A stretch of DNA of 64,000 nt from Isoetes taiwanensis (GCA_021234155.1 JAJEKV010000026.1:3894644-3958643), one strand, 5' to 3'; positions 25,064 to 37,500 are shown, numbered from the stretch's first letter. Made by a program: numbers and translations. Notes: generated by a model not told the origin, from the letters alone.

Positions 25064-25663
25064 ATGGCAACCAGAATTGTTAATCATACTCTCCTTGCTC
25101 CAGTGGTTTTAGGCAATGATCCGACACCGGCCACTGCATCCCGCTCGGGCATCCACGAGAGACCGGCCCGGGCGACCGCGAGATCCAGCTCAAGGGCGGA
25201 AGAAATACCGTTTCCGGGCGCAGATCCCGGTCCACGCTACACTCTTGCCCCGGCCTTTGGGACAAGGTTGCTGTAGACCAGAGGTTGCTTTCGCTACACC
25301 CCGGGATAAAGAAACGGTGCTTAAGAACAAACAGAAAGTCCAGAAGCTCAAAGCATCTTGCAAGCATTGCATAACATCCACCGGAGGTTGGAGAAGGAGC
25401 ATATTCGATGAAAGGTCTTGAGGCGCAGTGGAGAAGTCGGGATGGAGCCAGGTCGGCGGTGGCTCCGAGAGGCACCTCCACGCGTGAGGCATTCCACACT
25501 CTTCAAAGTTGCCCCCAAGGCTTCTGGGCGGCATGAAGAAGCCCATAAAGTTAATCCCCTAAGGTGGACCACCTACCAAGATGATGTAATCGTAGTGACA
25601 AAGAAGACCACCATGGTCTCTGCGTCCCATGTAAAATACATTGTATCTCGTTCAATTTATTAA
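25064..25663 (+). pseudogene. Unidentified ORF island 4
   Basis: A plus-strand frame from MATRIVNHTLLAP (25064-25276) shifts to ETVLKNKQKVQKLKASCKHC (about 25310) and then to TTYQDDVIVVTKKTTM, ending at a stop at 25661. The piece VLKNKQKVQKLKAS looks like a short coiled coil. The family is not recognised. It follows the three-unit hairpin array and precedes another hairpin. Confidence 0.3.
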
Positions 25664-25738
25664 TAAAAATTCTTATTCAACTAGATCTTTGGTTTCAAAC
25701 TTTAATGAATTTCCTTTGTTTTAGGTTGCATTGTTTTT

Positions 25739-25756
25739 GTTCTCGATTTCGAGAAC
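25739..25756. repeat. Perfect hairpin GTTCTCGA-TT-TCGAGAAC
   Basis: Two 8-base complementary arms with a 2-nt centre, 76 bp after the stop of ORF island 4. It has the same TTCTCGA core as the other hairpins of the block. Confidence 0.85.
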
Positions 25757-25869
25757 CGGGAAAACTAGCAAAGAAAGCTCCGGATCTCAGAGTTTTATTC
25801 AAAAATTGAATTAAGGATAGTTTTCGGTCGAGGGGTGCTACTTTTTATGTAAATTAACGGGTTTTAAAA

Positions 25870-28800
25870 AAAATGGGAATGGAAGCGAGTCCCACTTTAA
25901 TTAAATCGACTTCTATGAAGAATCGCCACCAAAGAAGCGCCACTTTAGGATGAAGTAGCTTGTCCCATGCCCAAGACCACACCTTACGCCATTGAAGAGG
26001 AGGGGTTGAAGAGACCACTTATTAGGCGGAGGAAGAATATAAATTATCAAGCAACACTCGATACATAGAGTTCACAAGTTTGCACTCCTTAATTTCTTCA
26101 TGACAAACCCATACCAAAATATCTTCTTTTGGTGTGGCGTAATAGGTCGTAGAAAATCAGCAACTTTTTGCCAAAGAACTCTATCCCATCGCCCCAATAG
26201 AAACTTTAATCGAAAAGCCCTCCCATGTCAATAAGAATCGGCCCGAGTCATACCATGCTGCAATAGTTAAGATTCTAGCACTTTTCCAACGTCTTTGAGT
26301 CAATGGGTGCTTTGTCAAAGCAAAGTGGTTGATTGTCTACCGAGAGGATCCACCAACAAGGTGTATCAATCTATGCATACAAAGCAAGGTTGGACCGATG
26401 TGAAATAAAGTTTTGATCAGTGTGCCGTGAATCTAACAATCCCCTTTAAGAATGGAGAAGCATTATGATAAGGCCGCAACTCATAAAATAAACCCATGGA
26501 AGAACAGTTTGAGTGTGACTTTACCAAAAGGGATACAATGAGGTAAGAGCACATGCAATAAGTCGTGAACCCGTGAGAATCATCCTTACCTACGAGAAGC
26601 CGCCAAATGAATTTTGAGATCATAACCTTACTCTGCAAATGGAAATCTGTCATGCTCAAACCTCCAAAGCAGACTTAGGTTTTATACACTTAGACCATGC
26701 AACCTTCCCACCGCCCGCTTCATTTCCACCCCGGATAAAAGTTTCTAACAACACCCACAATCTTGAAACTTTGAGTGGGAAGCAAGAATGGCGAAGCCAT
26801 ATAGACATGTGTGTTGCTTAAGACATGCTTAGCAACTGCATACCCTTCCGGGCATAGATAGCTTAGCCAGATCCCACCAAAAAGGTGCCTCCGCGAACCC
26901 CTCGATTATAACATCCCAAGCATCGGTAGAAACATGAATACCCACTGGGATACCAAGAAGCTTGGTTGCCTTCCCATGAGGCAACACCTTCCGGGGGTAA
27001 GCAAGAACACATAGTGGGACTTCATCATCTAGAGTCCACAAAGCGTAACACTTTTGCCAACCGACCGAAATTCCGAGGCTAGGCTAAGGAAAATGTGTCA
27101 AGCTAAGCTTTGCATTTTGGAGATTATCGCATCCGCTTTCAAAAGTAGAAAGGTATCATCGCATAACGATTAATAATTTCTTGAGAGCCATTTTCCATAG
27201 GAAGACCCCGATCACATCATCCTGTTAAAGACTAGAAAATAATTGTGAAAGCACCTCTGCCACTATTGTAAAAGCAATGGAGCCAAGGGGCAACCTTGAA
27301 CTCCTCTACCAACGGAAAGACAACAGAGGGCTCTCCCCTAGAAGAGCTGTAGATCTTCTTTGAAGTATGCAACTTCATGACATCTCTTGTGAATGGGATA
27401 CCAAACCCAAAGCCAATAAACACTTCTCTAAAAACCCCAATCCACACCCGTCATATGCCTTGGCAAAAGTCAAGTTTGAGATACACAATAACGATGGGCC
27501 TTTAGCCTTGCCCAATACATACCTTCATAGGCGGCTGCGAACATTATCAAGAATACACCTTCCGGGCAAGAACCCGGTTTGGGTGGCCGAAATTGACTCA
27601 AAGAAGAACAACACACAACTTCTCCGCCAGAGCTTTTCAAAAATCTTATACAATCAGAAAGCAATGTTATAGGACGCCAATCCAAAATGGTCTTGGGCTC
27701 TTTACACTTGGGAATGAGGGAAATAGCACTGTGTTAAGAATTTTGTCCAAACTTCATCTTCTAAATTCACAAAATGCATTATATATATCGTCTCCAATCC
27801 ACTCCCAATATTCTTGAAAAAATTCTACTGGAAAACCGTCAAGACCTGGACATTTTCCTTTCTCCAATAGGTGAGTCCGGCGCGCTTCTAGATCGCCTCT
27901 AGTGATATTTGTCTCTAAAATTGAGCGTTGCTCTGCTGAAACAATAGAATGCACTTTAGTTAATACAAATTGATTGCATGTCCTCCCGAAATGGTAAGCG
28001 ATGTCGAGCAAAGAATACCGCGAAAATGATTATGTAGGTGCTGCTTTAAGTGCACCGGATCGTAAAACCTCCGAGCCATGGGGGAGAGTGAGAGAGTTAA
28101 TAGAAATAGCCATCCTCCTCCGTTTTGCCGCCCTAAAAAAGAAATGAGAACACCTATCACCAGACTTAAACCATTGCAAACCAGCCTTCAACTTCGCTCC
28201 AAGAATCTGCTTGCGATCTCAATATCTTTAATTTCTTGTAAGATCTATTTCTCTCTAATGCGGTAAGAAGGAATGTGAGCTCGCGATATTTGTAACTCGA
28301 TATAAGGTCGTCAAATGACCTCTCGCCTCAACCACTTTACGATGACCCCATTCCTTAGCAAAGGATTTGACCACCACCATGGCGGCTACAAACCCCCGAC
28401 ATCCCCTCGGATGAAGCTTAATGCCTATGACCACGCAGATCTTTTCATGACTGTTTTAAACTCTTCGTTCTTCGGTGGCGGTATTGAGCTTGAAAAATGT
28501 TTTAGTGGGCCTTCTATTATTTGCCAAGCGAGAAGAAAAACCATTGTGGGTTGTGATGCAAGCGGAACTATCCAATAGATTAGTCCCGTGAAAAGGAAGT
28601 ACCAAGCCAGCAGCAATAACATTATAATAGCCACGATCATGGCGAGCGTAGGCTCTACCATAACCCGTCCAACCATTACACCATGTGTATGACTGGTCCC
28701 CATCAATTTCTGCCCATCCACACTCCAGCAGGAAACGTCGCCACTGTTCCCTCTCAAATCCTTGGATTACTTGTGATCCCCGACCACATCTATCAACTTC

Positions 28801-28960
28801 TGCTTCTACCATATTAAAGTCACCAACCATAAACCAAGCAACATTACTTCCAAGTCTAAGCACCTTACTCCTCAAAGAAGCCCATAAAGAACCCCTTTGA
28901 CCCGGTTGATTATGAGCATAAACATTTACAATACCCCATTCCTTTGACCCTTATCCTGCT
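25870..28960 (-). mobile_element. LINE (plant L1-type) ORF2, 5'-truncated and decayed
   Basis: Minus-strand reading gives L1 ORF2 in order. The endonuclease comes first (VYAHN about 28920, VGDFNMVEAEVDR about 28800, YARHDRGYYN about 28610). RT pieces follow: KCPGLDGFPVEFFQEYW (about 27840), DWRPITLLSD (about 27670), and CDDTFLLLKAD (about 27150) in place of the usual Y/FADD. The C-terminal region includes PKVALLWWRFF (about 25925), the start of the RT zinc-binding domain. Many frameshifts and stops show it is dead. The endonuclease closely matches the plus-strand LINE at 42.3-42.6 kb (GDFNMVE.E.DR, QGFER.QW), so the two are one family. No poly(A) tail was seen at the left edge, so the 3' end is also missing. 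Confidence 0.85.
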
Positions 28961-29313
28961 CCTTAATTGTTATAGAAATCCAAAATTTCCCCTGAAATAG
29001 AATTGACATAGAACCTTTGTGCATGAAATCAAATTGATATAGAACCCTTGTGCATCAGCAGAGCTTTTATTTTCCAGCGAAACAATATCTATGTAGATTA
29101 AATCTCCAGGAAGCCTACAACCACCATATATGTGATCCAAGTGACAAGGCAGAAAAATCATAGCCTTTACGATAAAATATGTTTAGATAAAAATGCTTGA
29201 GTCTTTTTATACCCCATCCCAAAAGTCAAAGGTGAACGTTCTGGTTGGAATGTACGTTCCATATCATTATTAGCTGAATAATCATATAATCCACATTTCC
29301 TTCCCAGCTAAAC

Positions 29314-29677
29314 AAAGCCATATAGAGGTTCGATATTCCTTCAAAACCTTAGGGCGAATCGAACGGACGACCGGTGGTAGCCCAGGGTGCACCGCGTTTA
29401 GAATGTGTAGCAAAATAACATGGTGTTCCAAGGGGATCTGATATGGATGTAAAAAAAACAATTCCTAAAACCATAGACTATATATCCCTAAAACAATTGA
29501 ATGGGTTGTTATATAAAAAAAAAATAGATTCAAGATAAAAAATAATTACATTAGCTCACTGGATATATTGGTTAAAGTAGTCTTATTAAGATATTGAGTT
29601 ATTTTGATGGAGGTTCGAGTCGCCGTATTTCATATTCTAAAATTTTAGGCAAAGCCGTATAGAGGTTCGGTATTCCA
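29314..29677 (+). repeat. tRNA-related (SINE-like) repeat, copy 1
   Basis: A box A-like word TAGCTCACTGG (29552-29562) and a box B GGTTCGAGTCG (29612-29622) are about 50 nt apart, as in tRNA-derived pol III promoters. The rest of the unit (GTGTAGCAAAATAACA, ATTTGATATG-like, A-rich run) matches the copies at 43.8-44.9 and 57.3-57.7 kb. The element is flanked by near-identical 26-bp direct repeats (29314-29339 and 29651-29676, AAAGCC.TATAGAGGTTCG.TATTCC), which may be a target-site duplication or the family's own period. Confidence 0.75.
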
Positions 29678-29699
29678 TTATATTCTCCATTATAGTGAA

Positions 29700-30420
29700 A
29701 AAGCCAACACGACAATGAGATGCTTGGACACAGCAAAAGGAAGAGACTTTTTTCAATGCATTGCGCCAAGTTGGGAAGGTAGAATACTGTTGAATTTTGT
29801 CATCAGTGTGAAGGTAAGAGCTAACACTAATTTTTGGCCAGAATTTCGAAAAGATCACTAGTGAGGTTCGGAGCAAGAACAAGGATCAGGTACTTAACTA
29901 AATTGAGGCGGTTGCCATCCATTTGCTAATTTCTAACCTTTTGACCATTGCAATTATGATAATTTCTAACCTTTTGACCATTGCAATTATGATGCATTGT
30001 ATAATTGGTGTTGTTTTTTAGCATATAATCTCTACGTTTATGAATGAAGGGCCACATGCATCTGTTCCATGTTCTTATAGTACCATGCTTTTTGTATAAT
30101 AATGTTTTGTAGGTGAGACACTACTACTATAGACTAATTAAGCGTATGAATAAGCTTTTGGGCCCAGACTTGGCATTAGATGCTAAGAATTCTATAGATG
30201 CAAATGTGGTCATGCTATGCTGGTATGCATATGTACAGTTGGAAGTGTCTCATTTTCATTTATCTGCACCAGAAACTCGACATGGTTGTTCCTTCTTCTT
30301 GGCTGCATGTGGTCGTTGCTGGAAAAGTACATCTACTCGGCTTCTAAACTTCATTTAAAACCAAGGCGTATGAAAGCATTCGTTGCTACTTTGATGAGTT
30401 TTTACATGAAGAGATGTTAG
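29700..30420 (+). pseudogene. TKI1-like (TSL-kinase interacting protein 1) SANT-domain exons, decayed
   Basis: Exon pieces on the plus strand match the SANT/Myb-like region of plant TKI1. WTQQKEETFFNALRQVGK ends at 29778 with a GT donor. NFEKITSEVRSKNKDQ (29842-29889) is flanked by AG and GT. VRHYYYRLIKRMNKLLGP starts at 30113 and runs to a donor at 30222. WSLLEKYIYSASKLHLKPRR begins at about 30309. Family knowledge: TKI1 proteins read KNKDQVRHYYYR..MNKLLGP..WWSLLEKY. Two lesions show decay: TGG to TGA just before DAWTQQ (about 29725), and the last intron has no AG acceptor at the expected place (CAT at about 30306-30308). No exons for the rest of the protein were found, so it is a partial pseudogene. 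Confidence 0.7.
29927..29992. repeat. 33-bp perfect tandem duplication
   Basis: TAATTTCTAACCTTTTGACC... at 29927-29959 repeats exactly at 29960-29992, inside a TKI1-like intron. Confidence 0.95.
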
Positions 30421-30880
30421 GAAGGATCATAATTTGTACACTTTCCGCTATTTGATGCTTCTATCTTTTCTTAGTCGAGGCCCATGATTCGCAGGAAAAC
30501 CAGCTTTCAAAGGGTGGTTGGGAACTTCTTCATTCTTGATATGGAAAAACAACTAACATTTTCAAATAATGTGTTGGATGTGCTCGTTGCAGAGTTGGTT
30601 TAGGTAAATACAACATTCATTTGCTTAAGGCATGATACATTTAACAACACTTTAATGAGTTGCAGGTTGCAAATAATGTCGATCTCCTTGCTGCTGAAGA
30701 AATAGTTCTCTACGAGGATAAACTTGTGAGCTTTTATAACATTTTATAAAACCTCCCTAGTTTCTTTGGAAATTTGGGGAGGTTTCCATAAAATATTTAT
30801 AAAAAAAAATAGTAATTAATTTTCGCAACCACCTCATTAAGACGCACGAGGATCGAGATGCATGGGAGGGAAAATCTTGG

Positions 30881-31160
30881 TCTTTGTGCAAATTTAAGGA
30901 GCTTCTTTTTTATTTTTATGGAAACTTCCCCACCTTTTTTTCTTCATTGGAAACCTCCCTAGGTCATGCCCGGAAAGTTGGGGGGAGGTTTCCGAGGGGG
31001 AAAAAAGGGGGGAGGTTTTATGGAAAGTTGCGGAGGAAGTTCAAGGGGAAAGTTGAGGGGAGGTTTCCATTGCGGTCAACCAAAGGCGTAGATGGCAAAG
31101 GATCAGAAGTTGGAAGCGTCTTCAGGCGGGGGTTTCCTAGAAAGTCATTTGCTTCTTGAA
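30881..31160 (+). repeat. GGAGGTTTCC-rich stretch
   Basis: GGAGGTTT, GGAAAGTTG and their complements recur many times (for example 30982-31070), giving a purine-rich, locally repetitive tract. A 91-codon open frame here is a by-product of the repeat. Confidence 0.6.
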
Positions 31161-33841
31161 ATTAGAGGGGTTGGTGGTGACTTCTTTGGCAGCTTTTTTA
31201 TAGGTAGTCGACCCTACATATCAAGCAGTTGGCGGTCTTCCAAGCGAGGATTTAACACCAAATTTGGTTCACCTCTTCAAATTAGAGGGGTTGTTGTAGG
31301 TAGTCTGGCGCATATCAATCGATGCTTTCTGTTTTTGGGGCTCCTCATTTGAATAAAAATCACAAATCAAAATGCCATGGTAACATGGCAGTAGCTTAGC
31401 CGAGTAGTAGGTTGGAATCCTCCAGCCGAAAGTGTGGTGATGCTAATTCAAAAGTGTGGTGATGCTGTGCACAGGCCGAAAGCCTTTTGGCAGTGCAAAG
31501 GTGCTATGGTTTAAGCCGAGGTTGATTTCCGGGAACAGAACGCCCGCTCATACCTTTGGTTTATATTCTGGTAGGGGTGTTTTGGTTAATATTCTCGCAG
31601 GGGTGTGTTTATCTGAGGATTTGTCATGCGTTTTTCCTAGCGAAATGTTCATATCTGTGGATCTGGAACAATCCCAGGAATATACTGGAGTGCAACGACT
31701 CAATCAATAGTCAATGTTACATAAAAAATCCATATAAGGAATGAATAATTACGAACAATACAACCTACAACTAAAAAACCCATACAAGGAATGAATAATT
31801 ACGAACAATACAACCTACAAATTATTGCAGCACTTTAGAATGGACTGCTGCCATAAACTTCTGCGATTTTTGTTTGGTATTTGGGAATCAATGGTTGGGA
31901 CTATGATTTTAGTGTCGTATTGTATGAAAAAGGGTATATTTTGCGATGTTTGAGCAGCTTAATTGCGTTTAGTGGTCATGTTGCTATTTTGATGTGTTTT
32001 TATGATTTTTTGCCACCTTAGAATAGAAAAAGTATTTATAGTGTGGGGATAAAAGGACATGCTCCTTTCTATTTTATGCTCCTTATTTTGCGCAGAGATG
32101 GCGATTGTTTGCACCGAGCGATCTGCTTTGTGCTCGATAGCAAGAATTTGAAGGATTCTATTTGGTAGGCCGTCACGGGGAGCTTGGAGGAATGGATAGC
32201 AAAGATGGAGCTTAGCAGTGGAAGCAAAGCAGATTTGATCGTGTTTTTTGATGAAGCAAGCTTTGCTTGCTTGTGGGTTCAAATCCCATATTCGTTGTGG
32301 ATGTTTTCTATTTGCAGAGTAAAAGCGGTGGAGCGAGGAAGGGCGGCTTCTGCTGTGTTTATGTTTTCTGGTACGAGGTCCTCCGCTTGAGCTCCATGGG
32401 CCAGGGCTTCCGATTGAGTTGCAGGGCTTGCATGTGAATACCAGAAACCCCATTCAATTTGTGGAGCCTTACAGATCTGTTTCTATCGCCGGATGCGAGG
32501 CAAAACTGGCGCTTCTTCTGGCTGCCTTTTACGCCATAAATGACCAAGCGAACGGGAATGGTGTAGCTATGGCTCTGTTGTTTTGTTTTTGCCGAAGCCT
32601 TGCTTTAAATATCTTGATCAAAACAACGATTTCCGTTCATTATATTATTGGTCGCCTCTTCAAGTTTCATGAACTAGAAGCGGTTGAGTTTCGTGAGATT
32701 GTGAAGCAAAGGGGATCATCGTAAAGATCCGACCGCAACCCTCTCGTACCTGGATTTTAAAAACTCGTTTCTTGTCTTCCTGGCCACTTTGTTGTGGACT
32801 TTTGGAGGGTAGTATAAGAAACCCTTTGTGGGTCTTCTTGGCGCTTAACTTATACGTTCAGATTTTTCGTATTCTAGAGCTTGGCTTTGAATGATTGGGT
32901 TTAGATTTTTGATGCAAAACTACATTGGGTTCATGGCGACAACGGTTTGATTGATTGATTAGGGAAGGCATTTGGGAGATTTTTTATTTGGGGGCTCTGA
33001 GCTTACTGACTCTGAGCTTATATACTCTGGGCTTATGTAAATTGAATGGGGTTTAGCTTTTTGTTCTATGTGAATACAAGATTGCACTCTTACTCTTTTG
33101 GGCACCATGTACATATTGGTGCTTTTCACAGATTCAATTTGAAGAAGAAAGGATCATATTGGATTCTGCTCACTTTCATTCCCCTTTGTAGTTTGTTATC
33201 TGACTTCAACTATACAAAAGGTGTTGAAGCTTACGATTGGCTTTAATAGGGGCGTGCCCGCGGCCTTACCGCCATTATTTACATATGGCGAGGTAGGGTA
33301 AAAACAAATTTATTGGCACCATTGGGTTTTTTTATGTTGCTTCTTTTTTTTTTATTTCGCTGCAACCATAGGTTCGGTTCGTTCTACACCATTGACATTG
33401 GCATGCAATTTTTCTCTCAAAATTCTAATGGCCGTTGATGTGGCACAATACCTAGAATATTCGCCAGATCAATGGTTGAGAATAAAACTCGAACGTGACG
33501 CCATAATACTTAAGTTTGCCCAATTCGTTTGGTACTGGGGGAGGAGCTTCACGCAATGGTGAGGACTATGATTCCTGGCGCGTATTGTATGCAAAACCGT
33601 ATGTTTTGGCATGTGTTATTATTTAGATGTCAAATTTCTATTCCTGTATATTTTGGCTGGTTTTTCTTGGCATGGTTGGAAAAAGGAAGAAGCAGAATTT
33701 CGTGGGCGTGGATAAGAACTGACGGTGGTTTCTATTTGGAGCTCTGGTTTTCTGAGCTATGCTTGCCTGTAATCTGCTCATCTGTTAATAGGGCTTCTAT
33801 GAGGGCTGCCTGTAGGCGACGCCGATGACGCTTGGTGCATA
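31161..33841. other. Intergenic DNA, no gene recognised
   Basis: Includes a two-copy 50-bp tandem repeat at 31721-31820. Stretches near 31890-31990 and 33560-33650 resemble each other (GACTATGATT...GTATTGTATG), as do stretches near 33420-33460 and 34080-34120 (GTTGATGTGGCACA...GAATATTC), suggesting an old segmental or transposon duplication. No protein domain was recognised. Confidence 0.4.
31721..31820. repeat. 50-bp tandem repeat, two copies
   Basis: Unit 31721-31770 repeats at 31771-31820 with a few changes. The shared core is GGAATGAATAATTACGAACA. Confidence 0.9.
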
Positions 33842-33980
33842 CAGGAGGAATCGTGCCTCTGTTTCGTGCCTCTGTTTCAGGAGGAATCATGCAGTTTCGT
33901 GCCTTCTGCAGGAGGAATCGGCCTGTGTTTGTCCGCAGGAGGAATCCGTTTGGCCGCAGGAGGAATCGGCCTCTGTTTGT
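33842..33980. repeat. Five interspersed CAGGAGGAATC words
   Basis: CAGGAGGAATC occurs five times in about 125 bp with CCTCTGTTT/GTTTGTC spacers, an irregular short tandem array. The opposite-strand frame over it (33732-34238) is repetitive (GRFLL repeats) and not a credible gene. Confidence 0.8.
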
Positions 33981-34585
33981 CGCTTCAAACCTTCGGCTGT
34001 AATTTTTTAATGCAATGTGTATTTGGGTTTGATTTGCACCATTGAAACTTTCGTGGGTTGAAGGCGGAAAAAAAAACTGAGGCCATTGATGTGGCACATG
34101 AGAGCGAATATTCTCCCCATTATGCTTCTTGAATTGCCAGAGCAAGAAAAAGCTGAATTCCCAGACCAAGAAAAACAAGCAGGCCACAATAGGAAAGTTC
34201 TCTATTGACAGCATCATAATTAGTATAAATTCCTCCACTCTACCATGATGTGCGCCTTCTGTGCACTAAAATAATTCAGTCAATTCAGTTAGAAACTCAA
34301 CCTTTATTTTCATCGCTTATTGGCATTGACTGAACGGCTAGAGGGCCTGCCTAAGTGGGTCTTCAGTAGACCTAACGTCATTCTGGTAATGATCTGAGGT
34401 ACATTTGACTCCGGTTAAAACCGCGAGACAAGAAAAGATCCAAATTTGTGGCAGTCCTGTTGTTCAAAAAAAATTTAACACTGTTAAATCCTGTAACAGG
34501 GTTGACCATGTTGCTTTTTTCTTCAGCTAGCTTCCTTTCCCTTCAAGCTAGCTCATTTGCAGCCTTTTCTAATATCACTTCTTAA

Positions 34586-37500
34586 TTATGCAAGTCTCTC
34601 TGCACATTGTCTCTCAAAATCCTTGACCATCTTCCAGCACTCAAGTAATAAACATTTTTCCCCAAAGCTGATTGATAGAAGCCTAGCCATTGTTAGCCAT
34701 CTGCATCACATAAACCCATACTCTTAGCAATAATTACAGTAGGAGGTCAAATTTTAAGCAGAAATAGTAAGACTGGTCAAACATATTCCAACCTATGAAA
34801 CGTATCAGGTCCAAGAAGCCGGTTTCCCTGGCGCGCGGCCACAAGATCGTCTTCAAGTGTCTGAACGCATGAGTCCAACTTAAAGACTTCTGCTATTCAT
34901 CCCTAGCCTTTACAAATAAAAATGTGATTATCAAACCTTTTGCATTGAATCTTCGATAATATGTTCAGCCTCACGGCAAGTGCCCAAGTATAAGCGCCAG
35001 TCTAGTAAGTCAATCTCTCGTGCAGACGTTGATGTGCTTGTGCCTGTGCATTTAAGAGGAAGTGTAACATCCGCAGGAAAAAGCCTTGATTTTGCAGAAG
35101 ACAAGACAAGAACTGGTACATCTGCTGGCATGTCCATCTTATAGTACTCAAAGTCATATTCAACCTGGAAAAATCAGACACAATTTAGGACTAAAACAAA
35201 CTGTTCCAAGTCCAGAGCTGATACCTTTTGCCATTCCAAGAGATTTTGCAAGCTTTTTACATTTTGTAGGCCTGTCGAATTTAACTGACCAGTATTTAAC
35301 TCAGTTTCGTCCAGTATTAAATGTGTACCTTTGGACATTTGTAACACACCCGAAACTAGCCTGAAAATCATGCAGTATATCACGTCAACATATGCCTGAT
35401 TATAGAGGTTGGATGATTTACTGAATGAATGGTAAGAAGGAAAACCTGTTCTTTTCATAATCTTTTTTAGGGGCTAAAGATGCCTTGTTCAAGGCTTCAA
35501 GAGAGAGCGGCATTAATTGTGACCACGGAAGCAAAGCAGCAATAGCTTCTGCCAAACACGTTGCTAATGGTGATGGTGAATTTTCAGGCCCAGCTCCACA
35601 GCCAGTAAAATTGAGGGAGAGCTTTCCCAATGCCATAGGCTCGACCCTTGTATGCACCTGCAAGCATGCGCAGCAGGAGATAAACGATTGCTGTAACTAT
35701 AGGATAAACTTCATTACATGTACAATGAAAACCAAAGGTTGTTTCAATGGAAGGAAAAACCGTACCCTTGACAATAAATGCAAAAGTAAATAATTTGCTG
35801 CAAGACTATCCCCAGCAAGAACACCTACAAGGTGGTCCAATAAAGCCTGCCTTGTTTGCCTTATCCTGAAAGGCTCACCCTAATAAAGGAAAAAAGAGAA
35901 TGTTGACCATCATATATAGTTTTACAATTTCCATTCAAACAAACATTTTGTACTAGAGCAAAATGACAATTAAACTTTTAAGAAGAGTGAATTAAGTGGA
36001 AGTCAAACAACTCAGCAAATAATGACCATTCACATGCTTGCAAAATCTCATATTATATTCACATCTACACTAAAATACCATGAAGTAAATGTATTGACAT
36101 TTAAACAGCAACCAAAGGACAAATTGAGCTGGAGATCCTATAAAGTTTACTTTAATTTCATTCGAGAGGTATGTGAAGAGATGCACAGAACGGGAAAAGA
36201 TCCAGCCATTTTACAATGTAAATTATATCTGCCACACATTGGAAAAGTCTTTAATGAAGTCAGCGATACACGCTTAACCATTTGTTTTTCTACACACAAA
36301 TCTCTCCCCAGATACAGATGTTTAAATGAATTCATTGTTCTTTAATGCTTTGAGCAATTATTTTTCCATTATTTGAGACCAACATTGGTGAACGACATGC
36401 CGTTGTTAAGGGTTGGATGAATTGACTTGTCTAGATGGAACAGCGTGAAAACAAGATACCAAATATGATGCACTGTTTATCGAAGGGGGAATAAAATCTT
36501 GAACTGAAAGCCTTCTTGAGGTGAGGCAATGTAAATGAGGCACCTGCTTCATAAGCTTCAATTAGATAATGGAGCAATGGATTAGATATTGGAACATTTT
36601 TAGTGCATGCTATGCTTGTTTGAGTGTCACCTTGCGAGGACAAAACCTAACATCCATGACCTCTAGTGTCAGGGATGCATCAATGCAAGAGATGTCGGTG
36701 ACCATCAAACCTTCTCCAGATGGTTCTGGGCCAAATGTGAGAACCCCAATAAACTCCAAAACTTCATTGAGTTTAATATCTGCATCTACTGCATCATATA
36801 CCTGCCATTTAAAGTTCGTGTAAAGAATCCATCATTTTCCCTCAAAGAGTTTTGGTGATAAGAAGAAGAGTGGTTTTTTTACATGAATATTATGCTATCA
36901 ACTTCAAATGCTTTCTTTACCCACCTTCACAATACACGACTTCAATCCTGTATTTCCTGATGGCACAGCATACTCATGACCTGAACTCCCCCCTGGTTGA
37001 TTACTTGATCTCTGAATGTCCACAAGAAAATGTGAATTTACCAAATGGTTGAATGCAGCAATTGCAAAAACGGTTGTAAAGGTTACCACTCGTTTAGCAT
37101 CAATGGACACATTGACATATTCGGGATCTTCGTCCATTTCCTGTGAAAAGATACAAAATACATGTCACAAAGAACATTCCATAACAATTCCTTATTTTGA
37201 TCAAAATTTGGACCGTTATCTACAGGCCTTCTACCGATTAATGAATGGAATGTAATAAAGAAGTCAGAAATTATACATCTACTTCATTTATGACCTCACG
37301 CTGCCGCTTACGACTTGATTCAAATGCTGATGCAGGTTGTGCAACATCTATAAGGAGATTTTTTGCCCATGCATTTTCACCTGGTACCTACATATACAGG
37401 TACTTGAAAATGTTATCATCAAGATCAAGATACTCACTAGGAAAACAGAATAACATTGAGCACATACCACTTACTGGAATGCAGTAAAAGATGCGGCGGT

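Noticed and set aside
13741-25911. An 18-nt exact inverted match (ATTTAATTAAAGTGGGAC at about 13741 and its complement at about 25889) near the edges of two LINE relics
   Set aside because: Orientations do not fit a split single LINE, the sequence is AT-rich, and one such match in 64 kb could be chance.
33732-34238. 168-codon minus-strand ORF with a hydrophobic start
   Set aside because: Its middle is translated from the CAGGAGGAATC repeats; low complexity, no domain.
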